From assembly GCA_963575745.1 (NCBI GenBank), contig CAUYUJ010015504.1, positions 1,742,464-1,806,463 of the forward strand: 64,000 nt of DNA. Direction: 5' to 3'. The DNA is from Prorocentrum cordatum. Taxonomy: Eukaryota; Sar; Dinophyceae; Prorocentrales; Prorocentraceae. Of the stretch, positions 50,918 to 61,341 are shown piece after piece; within the stretch, counting starts at the first letter, position 1; the number at the start of each line of letters is the position of its first letter. The notes under the pieces were generated by a model that ran no database searches, was not told where the DNA came from, and saw nothing but the letters and a program-made list of their open reading frames with translations. Position numbers and translations under genes: made by a program.

Positions 50918-52240
50918 CTCCTACCTCCTCCTGCATCCGTGATCCATTCTGGCCCAGGCGATCCAAGCATCCGGGGAGCCCAGCCGAAGTGCGGATATGG
51001 GGAACGGGTCAAGGAACCCGACCCACCCTGGATCTGCAGGATAGAGACCATGACGGTGAGACAGTCCCCCGGAGGGAGTAATCCGCACCCCAGCAACGTA
51101 CATGCCTGAGCCAAGATCGCTTTGATCTCAAAATTGCGACCGACAGTCCAAGACGGTCTCCAAGATGGCGCAAAGCGTCCCAAATTGGGCCTGGATGACA
51201 TCCAACATGCCTTCAAGAGGGCCCAAGACGGCCAACAAATGGGTTGACGAGGCATCTGAACTTCTCGAAAGAGCCGTGTCTGGTCGTTGGCTTCCATGAT
51301 GGTCGCAAGCCCCGAATCCGAAGAGATCCCAGATATCTCCCAAAGTGCCCCAACGTGGCGCTAAGAAGACAGCAGAGAGCCCCAATCAGGCCATTGTTGG
51401 AGACTGCATCGGCCGATTCTGGCCCTATGTTGGCCAGTGTGCTGATTGCCGCCGTGAAGCCAGATCCCCTGTGACATCGCCACATGTTTCGCCACATGTT
51501 AACTTGGTGTGCACAACGCGAGGTCACCGCTGAGGAGGTGATCGGCACGGCAATCATCCTTGGACATTTCCTGGATGGGCTGGTGGGGATACAGAAAAGA
51601 TAGTAACTGCCCCCTGTGCAAATGCGGCCGAGATTTGGGCATACTGCGCTACATGCCACCGCCTCGGAATTGCAATCGGATGAAGTAGTTGCAGACGAGG
51701 GCGACGTAGACAGCGAGCACAGGTCATTCGGAAAAGGTTGATGGACACAGTGTGCACAACAACTGAAACATAGATGACTCCGTCCCAACAACACGCCGTC
51801 GACCCATGAAGTAGGACTGGCTATGACGTAGGACGGATCATGACGTGGATTGGGACCTAGAGGTCCCAAGAACACCTACTCGCACACAACTGTGCACAGC
51901 ATCCAGAACCGCGGCGCGAAGGCATTGCGAGGAACACCCAGCCTGCTTAGGAAAGGTGTGATCTGTAGCTATAAACAGCCGCAGGACCCCAGTGACAAGG
52001 GGGCCTCGCATTAAGCGGTTTGGGGGAGCGAGGCTGAAAGATGGAAATGACAAAAAGAGAGGGAGAGAGAGAGAGAAAGCACACACACACATACAAATAA
52101 ACTATATATGTATAGAGAGAGAGAGAGCAAGAGAGTGGGGGATAGGAGTAGATACAGCGAGAAAGAGAGAGAGAGAGAGAGACAGAGAGAGAGAGAGGGC
52201 GAGAGAGAAACAACTATAGACAAATAAAGAGAATGAGAGA
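50918..52240. other. no recognisable gene
   Basis: Balanced-composition sequence. A 220-codon minus-strand frame (51,213-51,875) has no motif. GA-rich microsatellites fill 52,050-52,240. Confidence 0.4.
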
Positions 52241-52540
52241 CGAACACGTGACAAGGACTCCTTAGCAAATATTATTGGGAGGGCTCCGTCATGAGAAAAC
52301 GTGGGCGTGGGCTTCTTTATCCAAACTTTATCACTTCAAAAACCTTGGTAAAAGGGCTCCTTTGCCAGGGGCATTTGAGTAAGGGTGCCGTAAACAGCTT
52401 CTTTAGTAAATCATTCACTTAAAGAATCCTCAAGCATGATTAGTCTTCAAAATTCCTGAACAATAGATCTCCGTAGTCAGCCCTTTCCCGGTAAGGACTC
52501 CTCAATCAGGATTGGTTCAGTAGGCAAGACATCTTCATAA
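52241..52540. repeat. degenerate GGACTCCTTAGTAAGG-type repeats
   Basis: Short blocks such as AAGGACTCCTTAGC, AAAAGGGCTCCTTTGCCAGG and AAGAATCCTCAAGC recur irregularly. Similar material is at 57.37-57.74 kb. Confidence 0.45.
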
Positions 52541-52552
52541 GAAACTGTTTTT

Positions 52553-53778
52553 CCCAACCATCCTGTGGTGTTGGGTCCTCGTTTCGAAGAGACAGCGCCC
52601 CGCGTCCTCCCTCATCCTCCTCCTCCTCCCCTCCTCCCTCCTCCTCCTTCCTCCCCCTCCTCCCTGCGTTTAACATACCCAGTACAGCGCTTCGTGGCCC
52701 CATAGGGAGCCCAACCGAAGGTCCCCGGCCGCATGCGTCCCGCACACCCAGTACACCGTTCCGTGGCCCTCCTCCCCATTTTTCCCTGCGTTTCACCCAC
52801 CCAGTGCAGCGGTTCGTGGCCCCATAGGGAACCCCGCCGAAGGTCCCAGTGCTGCCGGCCGCATGCGTCCCGCACATCCAGTACAGCGTTTCGTGGTCCT
52901 CCTCCCCCTCCTCCCTGCCCTTCACCCACCCAGTACAATGTTTCGTGGCCCCATGGGGAGCCCCACCGAAGGTCTCAGTGCTGCCGGCCGCATGCGTCCC
53001 GCACACCCAGTACAGCGCTTCGTGGCCCCACAGGAAGCTCCAGCGAAACCACCAGGGGGACCGTCCGCGCGCGTCCCGAAACACCTGATTTTGCATTTTC
53101 GCCCACCCAGTATAACGTCTCGTGGCCCCACTGGGAACTCCACCAAAGGGCCCAGTGCCGCCGTCCGCATGCGTCCCGAAAACACAATGTGACATTCTTA
53201 CGCACCCAGTACAGCGTTTCGTGGCCCCATAGGGAACCCCACCGACGGCCCCACTGGGACTGCCCATATGCGTCCCGAAAACCCAATGTGGCATTTTCAC
53301 TCACCAAGTACAGCGCTTCGTGGCCCTACAAGGAACTCGGATGCTCCAGTGCCACCGTCCGCATGCGTCCCGAAAACCCAATGTGGCATTTTCACCAGCC
53401 CAATACAACGCTCCGTGGCTCCATACGGCACCCCACCGAAGCGCCCAACGGGACCGTCCGCGTGCGCCCCGGAAACTTAATTTGACATTTCCTCCCACCC
53501 AGTACAGCGCTTCGTGGCCCCATGGGGAGCTCCACCGAAGGCCCCAGTGCCACCGTCCGCATGCGTCCCCGAAAGCCAATGTGGCATTTCCACACACACG
53601 CACACACACACATTAAAACGTTTCGTTGCCCCATAGGAAGCTCCACCGAAGTGCCCAGTGGGAGCGTCCGCGTGCGTTCCATTTGGTACACCACCCACTC
53701 AGTACAGCGCTCCCCCCACCCTGTGCAGCGCTTCGTTGCCCCATAGGGAGCTTCATGGTTGGGTCCTTCGCCAGGATA
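52553..53778 (+). mobile_element. minisatellite-bearing element, copy 3
   Basis: The left end is CCCAACCATCCTGTGGTGTT (52,553) and GGGTCCTCGTTT. A CT-rich tract and about eleven units of variable length follow (CTTCGTGGCCCCATAGGGA, CCACCGAAGG, GCATGCGTCCCG, CACCCAGTACAGCG), then the right end ATGGTTGGGTCCTTCGCCAG (53,754-53,773). Same orientation as copy 1. Confidence 0.75.
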
Positions 53779-54229
53779 ATTCAGTACGCGCTGAACTCCA
53801 GAACTTTGATACACCAAATGTCTGACATAACTGCTATTCGTGAACACAGAGCATTTTATATTTTGAATCATGTGCCGGCCTGGGGGCGGAAGAACCGCCC
53901 AAACAAGAAAAACGCAACGCACACATTGACCCAGGGCTGCACAGTAGGAACCACACGCAATCGAACACCAAATCTTACAGCCCGTTCTCTATGGGGGCAG
54001 CGGGGATGACTAAGTCCGCCGACCCTGTCGGCATGTGCGAAGGGCTTGGCTGTTCGAGTCGTCGTCTCCGTCGGTCGTCGCCTCCGTCGTCTCCTTTCCC
54101 TGCAGCTTCCTTCTCATGCTCGTGAGCGAGAGGAAAATCGAGCAGTGTCGTAATCGAGTCGAAGGGAAGCCCCTTCCCTTTGATCCCTTCCCCAGGGGGG
54201 GGGTCCCTGGGGGGGGTGGAGGGGCAGAT
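53779..54229. other. no recognisable feature
   Basis: Mixed composition. TCGTCGTCTCCGTCGGTCGT-type triplets at 54,055-54,090; no supported frame. Confidence 0.5.
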
Positions 54230-54535
54230 TCGTTTTTCCTCGGGCGGCCTAGAAACCTCGAAAACACTCCAAAGGAGGTCCGAATGCCCAAGATGGCCCC
54301 CGAGACGGCCAGAGAGGGCCCCGAGTCGCCCAAAGATCGGCCGAAAACGCCCAAGATAGCCCCAAGACCGTCCAAGAAGCCTCCAAGACGTCCCAGGCCC
54401 CCTCCAAGAGACCCCCAGGAAGCCCCAAGAGGCCCCCACGAGGCTTCCAAGCGGCCCCTCAGAGCTTCCCAAGAGGCCCACAAACTACCCCCAAGAGGCC
54501 CCCAAGAGCGCTCGTCGTCGTCGTCGTCGCCATGC
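54230..54535 (+). repeat. degenerate CCCCAAGAGGCCC repeat cluster (5 of 5) and (CGT)n
   Basis: CCCCCAAGAGGCCCC-type units end in CGTCGTCGTCGTCGTCG (54,517-54,533). Confidence 0.7.
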
Positions 54536-55399
54536 AGGGTCGGAGGCACCGTCCGTAAGGCCTTCGCAATAGTCCTGTATTGGGGGGGGTCCTTCTATGT
54601 TGTACTGTTATGGGTCGTCGGCATTCGGTTTCTCTGTTTGGTTTGTGTTGTTTGTCCTGATGTTGTCTCTGCTATTCAAGTTCCACGCCCCTCCACATGG
54701 AAGGACAAGAAGAAGAACAAGAAGGATGAAGAGGAGGAGGAGGACGACGACGAGGACGAGGAGGACCAGCCTCCCGCGCTGGAGGGGAAGAGGTGGAGAA
54801 AAGCGGGTGGAGCCTAAGCCCAATCAGCCCATCAACGCCCAAGGCCAGGGGCTGCCCCGCACGGCCTTCTCTTTCCCCTGAACCGAAGTCACTGAAGCAA
54901 CGGCCGCGCACAGAATGATAATAGAGCGCCCAATGCCTCGAAAACGTCGCCCGCAGCAGCGGCCTCAGAGAGAAACGAATATACAGGATCAGAAGTACAA
55001 GTTCTGGCTATCAAAACGAGGCTGCGCACCTCTGTCTGCCCACGGGCACGCGCCGCTTCTGTGCACCGTCCGGCCGCGGAGCACTGGCCGTCGCGAGTTC
55101 CCCCGTCTGCGTGAACTAATCTACCTCTCGCGATATGGCGGGACTCTCTGGGAAGACGTTGGCCCAGGACTTCCGTTCGCCCAGCGTGCGAATCACAAGG
55201 CAATCGGCAACCTTATTGATATCCACCGGCTGCCGAACGACCGCGTCGTCAATGTCCCGGGATGGCTTCCAGCCCCTGTCGAGCATGGCGGACACATTCC
55301 GAATGATACTACAAAGTGCTGGCTCCCAAATTGGGATGGCCAGGGAGAAGTCTGCCTATTCACCACGACGGCCAACGGTTGTCAACCCGCGATGATGGA
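54536..55399. other. no firm gene
   Basis: A GA-rich acidic frame at 54,700-54,780 is microsatellite-like. From 54.9 kb plus- and minus-strand frames are both open; the minus strand may be the 3' part of the decayed LINE at 55.4-57.1 kb. Confidence 0.3.
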
Positions 55400-57100
55400 A
55401 AATCTGCCCGCGTTGTCTCCGGCGCTGTCTCGACGCGCTCCGGTGGCATCCGTCCTATGCGGTGTGTCGCCACCCTCTACCGTTTCGCAACCAACCTGTC
55501 CAGATGCATCGTGTCTGGCCTCGGTTCCGCGGTTCTGAACGATCTCAGTTATTGCATATGAGCTTTCAGATGCTGGGTAGAGGGCCATACATTCCGTCCG
55601 AATCTTACAATATTTCCGAGTAGCGCGCCAGTGCTCCCAATGCACGAGAATCAGCGAATCCCTCCATTCGACAAGGCCGCGAAATGCAAGACATATTTGC
55701 TGGACCCTTTCTCCCCCTCCGCTTCTCGCTGTACATGTGTCCGTCTCCCACCATAGGCGACTCCTTATCTGTCGCCCCATGGACAAGCAGTTCATGTCGC
55801 CATGCAATGAAATGACAAATTTCTCGCTCCATGTCCCTGTGAAGAAGTCGCGGAAAATGTGAAGATGCAGTGGTCTGGTCCTCATCGTCCTGAACCATCC
55901 TTCCAATAAGCGAAGCTGTGCGGGTCATGAACACCGACGGCCGTCGCTTCGACTTACATCGGAACCCAACATCTTCCGCTGGAAAGAGCAATCCCATCGG
56001 CGAACACGTATCCGCACAGCTTGGGCTGAATGCCAAATGGAAGCACAATGAGCTGCACCCGCCGAGGGCGTATTGCTGGACATCCGCTGCTCCAGCAACC
56101 GCCCTGGCGAACAATGGGTTCGCGCAAAGCACCGCACGCCATGCACATCAGAGACGAGGTGTTCCATCGAAAACCTAACGCAGCAGATGCGCGAGTAAGT
56201 TCCCCGACCATCGTTGCAAACTCTTCTGCATATGTAACTAACAAGAGTACGTTGTTTGCCCAACTCAGCAGAACAATTTGGAGGTTCTCAATAAGAAATC
56301 CTCTGCCGTCTGCCGTCCACAAGGCTTGCACGTCCGGGAGCGCCCATTCGATTATCATGTTGAAGATTGTTAGTGTTTCTCCTCCTCGTCCTTGCTTCCA
56401 ACCGCGTTCCAAATCGAACTCCTGGCACGGCATAGTAATTATCCGGTAAACCCATGCGGCAGCTCATGCGAGAGACCTCCCGCAGAAGTGTTGCTGTCAA
56501 GTCGTGGAGAAGTCCGCGCCCGAGCATCGCTTGGAACATGCTGTCGCGCTCCACTGTATCGGGTGAGCGGTCGTAAGGAGGTAACGGCCATTGAACTGGC
56601 CGCTGGGTCCTGCTCGTATGGCATCTCGAAATATCACCTCAGCTTGTCTGGCGTAAGGTGGGGTAACACTGATGATAAGCTTGTGCGCCCTACTGCCGCG
56701 TAGTTCAATGTCATCGATATTGTCAAGAACATTGACGGGAAGGGACCCTTTCAGCTCAGCTACTACGTCCTTAGCCTGGGGCCTCGAAGAGAGCCTCGAA
56801 GTACCCGCTGATTTCCGATCCTTCCATGCACCCGTAACCCAAAGTACGTGGGAGGATGGTGGAGTTAGACCTTGAAGAGGTAAACTCCTCCATCTTCTGT
56901 ATGCGGGTGTCGGCCTGTGTTTGATGATTTTCGACCTCCTTCAAACGCCGGGTGACCGCCCCGAATAATATTGCCTTCAGTTCAGTTCGTAGAGCTCCCA
57001 CGGCTGTTTCCGTATGCGCATCGATACCGGTCTGCATCTGAGTAGCCCATGCTGGCCTGTCGGAAGAAACCGCTGCAAGCAGAGAAGAATGACCCAAATA
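55400..57100 (-). pseudogene. decayed LINE (ORF1 coiled coil and reverse transcriptase)
   Basis: The minus strand first gives a coiled-coil-like ORF1 piece (57,040-56,880: AVTRRLKEVENHQTQADTRI, QKMEE). It then gives an RT around motif A (VERDSMFQAMLGRGLLHDL, 56,550-56,490), a block with FNMIIEWA (motif B region, about 56,360) and WANNVLLL (about 56,260), where F/YADD is expected. Both catalytic Asp are Asn here. LGFRWNTSSL follows, as usual after motif C. The parts are in several frames. Further pieces to 55.4 kb (RPLHLHIFRDFFTG, KFVISLHGDMN) may be the C-terminal region. It sits between the 58.7 and 43.85 kb WD40 exons, in the same orientation, and is preceded by spliced-leader relics. Confidence 0.6.
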
Positions 57101-57289
57101 ATGCTAAGCATGGGATCGCGAGCCATCAATAAACAAAAAAACGACCCAGCAACACCCCATTGACGTCGATCACACGGGCACTCGACAGCCGTGCACCAAT
57201 GCGGGCCGGCGGAATGAGCGAAGCGATTAAACAATGCGAAGTATGGGATAGCGTACTGCCGCTAGGTGTGCGTCTGCGCCTCATGGCAG

Positions 57290-57365
57290 CCTTGAGGCAA
57301 AAGGGAGCCCCCTTGAGCCAAATGGCAGCCCTTGAGCCAAAATGGGCCCTACTTGCGCCAAAGCG
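57290..57365 (-). repeat. tandem spliced-leader relics
   Basis: On the minus strand four units of 19-21 nt end in CAAG or similar. The best reads GGGCCCATTTTGGCTCAAG (57,349-57,331), with 15 nt (CCATTTTGGCTCAAG) identical to the 3' part of the dinoflagellate spliced leader. The next, TGCCATTTGGCTCAAG, lacks one T; the others (CCCTTTTGCCTCAAG and GCTTTGGCGCAAG) are more diverged. Tandem truncated leaders mark mRNAs that were trans-spliced, copied back into DNA and trans-spliced again. About 200 bp further on (minus strand) comes the ORF1 of the decayed LINE. Confidence 0.65.
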
Positions 57366-57369
57366 GTGT

Positions 57370-57740
57370 CCTCAGTAAAGAACCCTCCAGTAAGGGTTGA
57401 GTAGCCCAGACTCTTTAGTGATGACTTCTTGGAGATGGATCCTTAGTTCGAGTTTTCCTCTGCTAGGAACCCCATCAGTACGCGAACTGCAGTAAATCCT
57501 TGTTGTGGATTCCTTATAAGGAACCCTCACTGCCGAAGCCTCCCTAGGAAACCCTTGCTGGGGAACCTGCAGTCAAGCAAGCCTCGATGTAAAATCCGTA
57601 CGTGGTCACGCGCGCGTGCTAAGAAGTACATGACGGGATCCTTCCAAGAAATCGGTAACAGTGAATCGTGGCTACTCAACCCTTACTGAGAGTCTCATCA
57701 CTCAGGACATCCTTACTGAGGAATCCTTGCGCAGCAACCC
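57370..57740. repeat. degenerate CCTTACTGAGGAA-type repeats
   Basis: AGGAACCC, CCTTACTGAGGAATCC and GAACCCTCACTGCC blocks recur irregularly, resembling 52.24-52.54 kb. Confidence 0.45.
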
Positions 57741-58668
57741 CGGACTTTGGGCATGCTTCAGGTGCTTGAGCCCACGAGCCTACCGCCTTTCTCCACCTCC
57801 TCCTCTCCAGGCGTGGGGGAGTGGTCCTCCTTGTCCTCGTCGTCGCCGTCCTCCTCTTTCTCTTCCTCCTCGTCCTTCTCCTCATCCTCCCCGCAGGCGG
57901 GGGGAAGGGAACTGAACAACTAAATACACAATGAAAACTACAAAAACATAACAAGACATCAAAGACCGAAGACCGACTGCTCCGAAACCTCAAAAACACA
58001 ACGACAACCAAACACATCAAACAAACATAAGCATAGCTAAACGACTTACTCACCCCGCCGCCCCTACAGAGTAAGGGCTGTACGTTTGCTGTGGGGGTGC
58101 TCCTTCTGGTGTGGAGTAGTTTGGCCTGGGTATGCGGTTTCTTTTGTTTGTGTTAGGCATGTTGTGCTTGAATGATTTGGTTGTCACTCCCCAGCTGGAG
58201 GAAGAGGAAGAACTGGAAGATGATGAAGAGGACGATACAAAAGGAAGAGGAAGGATCATGGGATTGAGGGTGACGAAGTGACGGAGGAGAAGGAGGAGGG
58301 CGAAGGGGCGAGAGAACGGAGGAGCGAAACTGAGTTGGAAAGAATGCTGCTTCTGCTCAAACCCTTGGGAGGAGGAGGAGGGGGAGGGGAGAGGCATGGC
58401 CTTCAAATGGCCCAAGACAACCCCCCCTCAAAGGGTCCCATGTCTAAAATTACAAAACCGCTCCCAGAACCGTCACATTCTTGACAAGCGCTATCTAAGC
58501 ATCCGATAACTGTCGCAAAAACGAGATCGAGAGAATGCACATCAAATGGCTATACTCCATTTCTATACCCTTTACTGTGAGACAGCACAATACGCAGAGT
58601 TCAACACCAAATGGAGCAAATGGCACATGAACAGAAACACTGCTGGAGGCGCAACGTTGCAAACGGAC
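57741..58668. other. no recognisable gene
   Basis: CT- and GA-rich triplet tracts (57,785-57,900 and 58,195-58,300); no supported frame. Confidence 0.5.
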
Positions 58669-58759
58669 CTTGTGACCCTTCATCTGGTACAATTGGGTGC
58701 CGCTCATTGATTGCCAATACCGCACTTTGCCATCCCCGTGGGCAGTGGCGAACTTGGTA
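58669..58759 (-). CDS. WD40-repeat gene exon
   Basis: Clean borders: GACGCCCAG/TACC at the acceptor and CACAAG/GTCCGT at the donor. The 91-nt exon reads TKFATAHGDGKVRYWQSMSG, then TQLYQMKGHK, with the b, c and d strands of one WD40 blade (F-A-T-A-x-G-D-G-K-V-R-Y-W) and the start of the next (K-G-H). It begins with one base completing a codon and ends in phase 0. Composition is clearly less GC-rich than the repeat fields. The upstream candidate exons are at 61.34-61.49 kb and beyond; the next downstream one found is 14.8 kb away at 43.85 kb. Confidence 0.75.
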
Positions 58760-59039
58760 CTGGGCGTCAAAACTACGCTTTAGTTATCGGCGTGACTGTC
58801 GCTGGTGACATGCGATCTGCTTCTCAATTACACATCTGCCACCATCCGCTACTCATGATCTCATGTCCCAGGCGAGGTAGAGAGAGAGAGAGAGAGACAG
58901 ACAGAAAGAGAGAACGAAACCAAGGATGAGCAAGGATGGCAACAACAAGATGGCGACACACGAACTGAATGGAACAACAGCTAGCCAGCGTGGACCCCAA
59001 ACTGTGCGGGATTGCCATGTGTAGGTGGACATCATGCGA

Positions 59040-59300
59040 TGTAAGCTATGTGGTGACAGCTATGTGCTGTAAGCAATGTGGCGTGAGCTATGGAGCTGAA
59101 CACTATGCGGCGCAAGCTACGTGGTAAGTTGCGTCGTGTGGGCTAGCCCGTGTGAACTCGAGGTGAAGGCTGTGAGGTGCCAGCTGCGTGGTGTAAGCTA
59201 TGGTGCAAGATAGCTGGTGCAAACGGTGTAACGTATATCTGAGTGTAAACCATGTGGTTTAGGCTGTGTGGTGCAAACTATGTTGTCGAAGCTGTGCCGC
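59040..59300. repeat. degenerate GTGTAAGCTATGTGG repeat
   Basis: Units near 16-18 bp (GCTATGTGCTGTAAGC, GTGGTGTAAGCTATGG and similar) recur about twelve times. Confidence 0.6.
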
Positions 59301-59368
59301 GCAAGCTCAGAGCACGGGGCGCCCACGAAGCGCACACGACGCGTCAACGCGGCACAACGGGGAGAAGC

Positions 59369-59516
59369 CAAGGGCTCTCGACTTCGTGCTTCGCGCTGCG
59401 CGAAGCGCGAAGAACTTCGCGCTCTCGCGCCGCCTCCCAGGGGAGAAGAGGATGAGGAAGGGAATCGGAGCCGAAGCGCGAAGCGCGAACAACTTCGCGC
59501 CCTCGAGGGCGCCCTC
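59369..59516. mobile_element. 147-bp foldback element, copy 3
   Basis: CAAGGGCTCTC...GGGCGCCCTC with the same internal hairpins. It is flanked by two copies of a segment of about 65 bp (AGAGCACGGGGCGCCCACGA, CACGACGCGTCA; 59,308-59,366 and 59,516-59,575), so it sits at the joint of a local duplication. Confidence 0.65.
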
Positions 59517-59605
59517 AGAGCACGGGGCGCCCACGAGGCGCGCACGACGCGTCAGCGCGGCGCAGCCCGGGGAGCACCCACCCAGCGCAACGGAGGCGCC
59601 CACGA

Positions 59606-59898
59606 TTAGTTCGGGCGTGCCCCCCCCTACAGGCGCATTTCTTTGCAATTCCCCCAAAATGGTAAAACATCATCCGCCGACTACGGTCGGACCTAGGACA
59701 GAAGAACATCCCTCAAGAACTTGAGACCCTCCGCCAGCCCAACCACACAGAACATCCAAGGGTACCCTCCCCAGGATGCACAAGAGCATCCAACAAACAC
59801 GAAGAACACTAGGGTACCCTCCCCGAACCGACCTCGATCTTATACCTTGGTCCGGCTGTATCTGTTTTACTATGTCTGGAGGGACAGGCCCGACTTAG
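59606..59898. mobile_element. TIR element, copy F (293 bp)
   Basis: The left end is TTAGTTCGGGCGTGCCCCCC and the right end, reverse-complemented, is CTAAGTCGGGCCTGTCCCTC. Flanks: GCCCACGA (59,598-59,605) and GCCCACGG (59,899-59,906), 7 of 8 identical. The core differs from the other copies and contains AGGGTACCCTCCCC-type repeats. Confidence 0.8.
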
Positions 59899-60075
59899 GC
59901 CCACGGGGCGCCCGCGAGGCGGCCACGCGGCGCAGCAGCGAGAAAACACACACCCTGAGCGCACGGCGGCGCGCACGCGTGCGCCCACGGGGCGGCACGA
60001 GGCGCACGCGTGGCGAGGAGTCGGAGAACCCATGACATCGCCTAAGACAACGACGTAAGAATCGCGAAGTTTTTG

Positions 60076-60245
60076 ATGGGCCCGTCTTCCGCCACCACCA
60101 ACGCCATAAGTTGGAGGGCGAGGAGGTCCTCCTCTTCCTCCTCCTCCTCCTCCTCCTCCTCTTCGTCCTCCTCCTCCTCGTCCTCCACCTCCCTCCTCCC
60201 TCCAACTTATGGTGGTGGTGGTGGTGGAAAACAGGCCCATCCATT
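60076..60245. repeat. hairpin: inverted arms around (TCC)n
   Basis: The left arm GATGGGCCCGTCTTCCGCCA...CCATAAGTTGGAGGG and the right arm CCCTCCAACTTATGG...TGGAAAACAGGCCCATC are inverted repeats of about 45 bp with a (TCC)n loop. A 35-bp tandem duplication (GGGGTCACCGGGCGATCCGC) follows at 60,253-60,322. Confidence 0.75.
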
Positions 60246-60539
60246 TTTTGGGGGGGGGTCACCGGGCGATCCGCACCCCTCAAGGGAGGGGTCACCGGGC
60301 GATCCGCACCCCTCAAGAGGGGGAGGAGGAGGAAGAGGAAGGAGGAGGAGGAGGAGGCGGGGAAGGAAGCATACCAACACACTCGGAGCAACACTCAAGC
60401 CAACCTGCCATAGGCGAGCCGTCCTGCGCAGCCGACGTAAGAATCACGAAATGCAAGCACTGTTTGAGGAATGAGGCTGGCCAAGGAGAAGAGAAGCCAA
60501 ATCGTCAACCTGGCGCACGATCCAAAAACGTACTTTGAA

Positions 60540-61215
60540 GCAGTCGTGAGCAATGCTACGCAATGCAGTGCGAGGCATGGCCAGGAACCGTTGCTTGAGA
60601 TTGCGTGGCTTTGCTTGGTATTGCTTGGTGGTGCGTGAAATTGCATGGCATTGCGCGATATTGCTTGGCATGCAGTGGCACAGCTTGGCATTGCTCGGCG
60701 TTGCTTTGCGTGGTTTGTCAGTGCTTGGCATCGTTGCTTTGCATTGCTTCGCATCGCTTGGCGTTGCTTGACATTGCCTGTAGTTGCTGCTTGGCATGGC
60801 TTAGCATTGTTCGGTGTTGCTTGGCGCCGCTTGGCATTGGTCGAAATTGCTTGGCATTGATTGGCGTTGCTTGGCGTAGTTTGGCATTGATGTTCGATAG
60901 TGGTCGGCGTTATTTGGCATTGCTTGGCATGGCCATGGATTGCTTGGGAGCGCTTTGTATCGCATTGCTGGCTGCCGTCGCTTGACATTGCTTGGCATTG
61001 GGTTGTATCGATTTGCAATGGCGTGTACTGCTTGGCCTTGACTTGCATTGCTTGGCATGGCATTTCTTGCCACTGCCTGGAACTGCTTGGCATACCTTGG
61101 CGTCGCTGGGCATAGCTTGGCATTGTTTGGAATGTCCTGGTATTGCTTGGCACTGCGTGGTATTGCTTGGCACTGCGTGGAATTGTTTGGCATTCTCTGG
61201 CATTGCCAAGCAACG
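60540..61215 (+). repeat. TTGCTTGGCAT degenerate minisatellite
   Basis: About sixty units of 10-12 bp (TTGCTTGGCA, TTGCGTGG, TCGCTTGG) over 675 bp, just 3' of the 61.34-61.49 kb exon in the gene's orientation. Confidence 0.9.
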
Positions 61216-61341
61216 CCCAGGAACACCAAGGAACCCTGGGAAACGCGGGGGGGCGTCTCCTCAGGCACAAGGCAGAAGACGACCAAAAAACCCTGGGCAA
61301 TGCCGTCGGGATGGGCCCAGCACCCACCGTCCTTCGCTTAC

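Noticed and set aside
61160-61260. WD40-like match in the TTGCTTGGCAT field
   Set aside because: Trp-rich frames there come from the 10-12-bp minisatellite.
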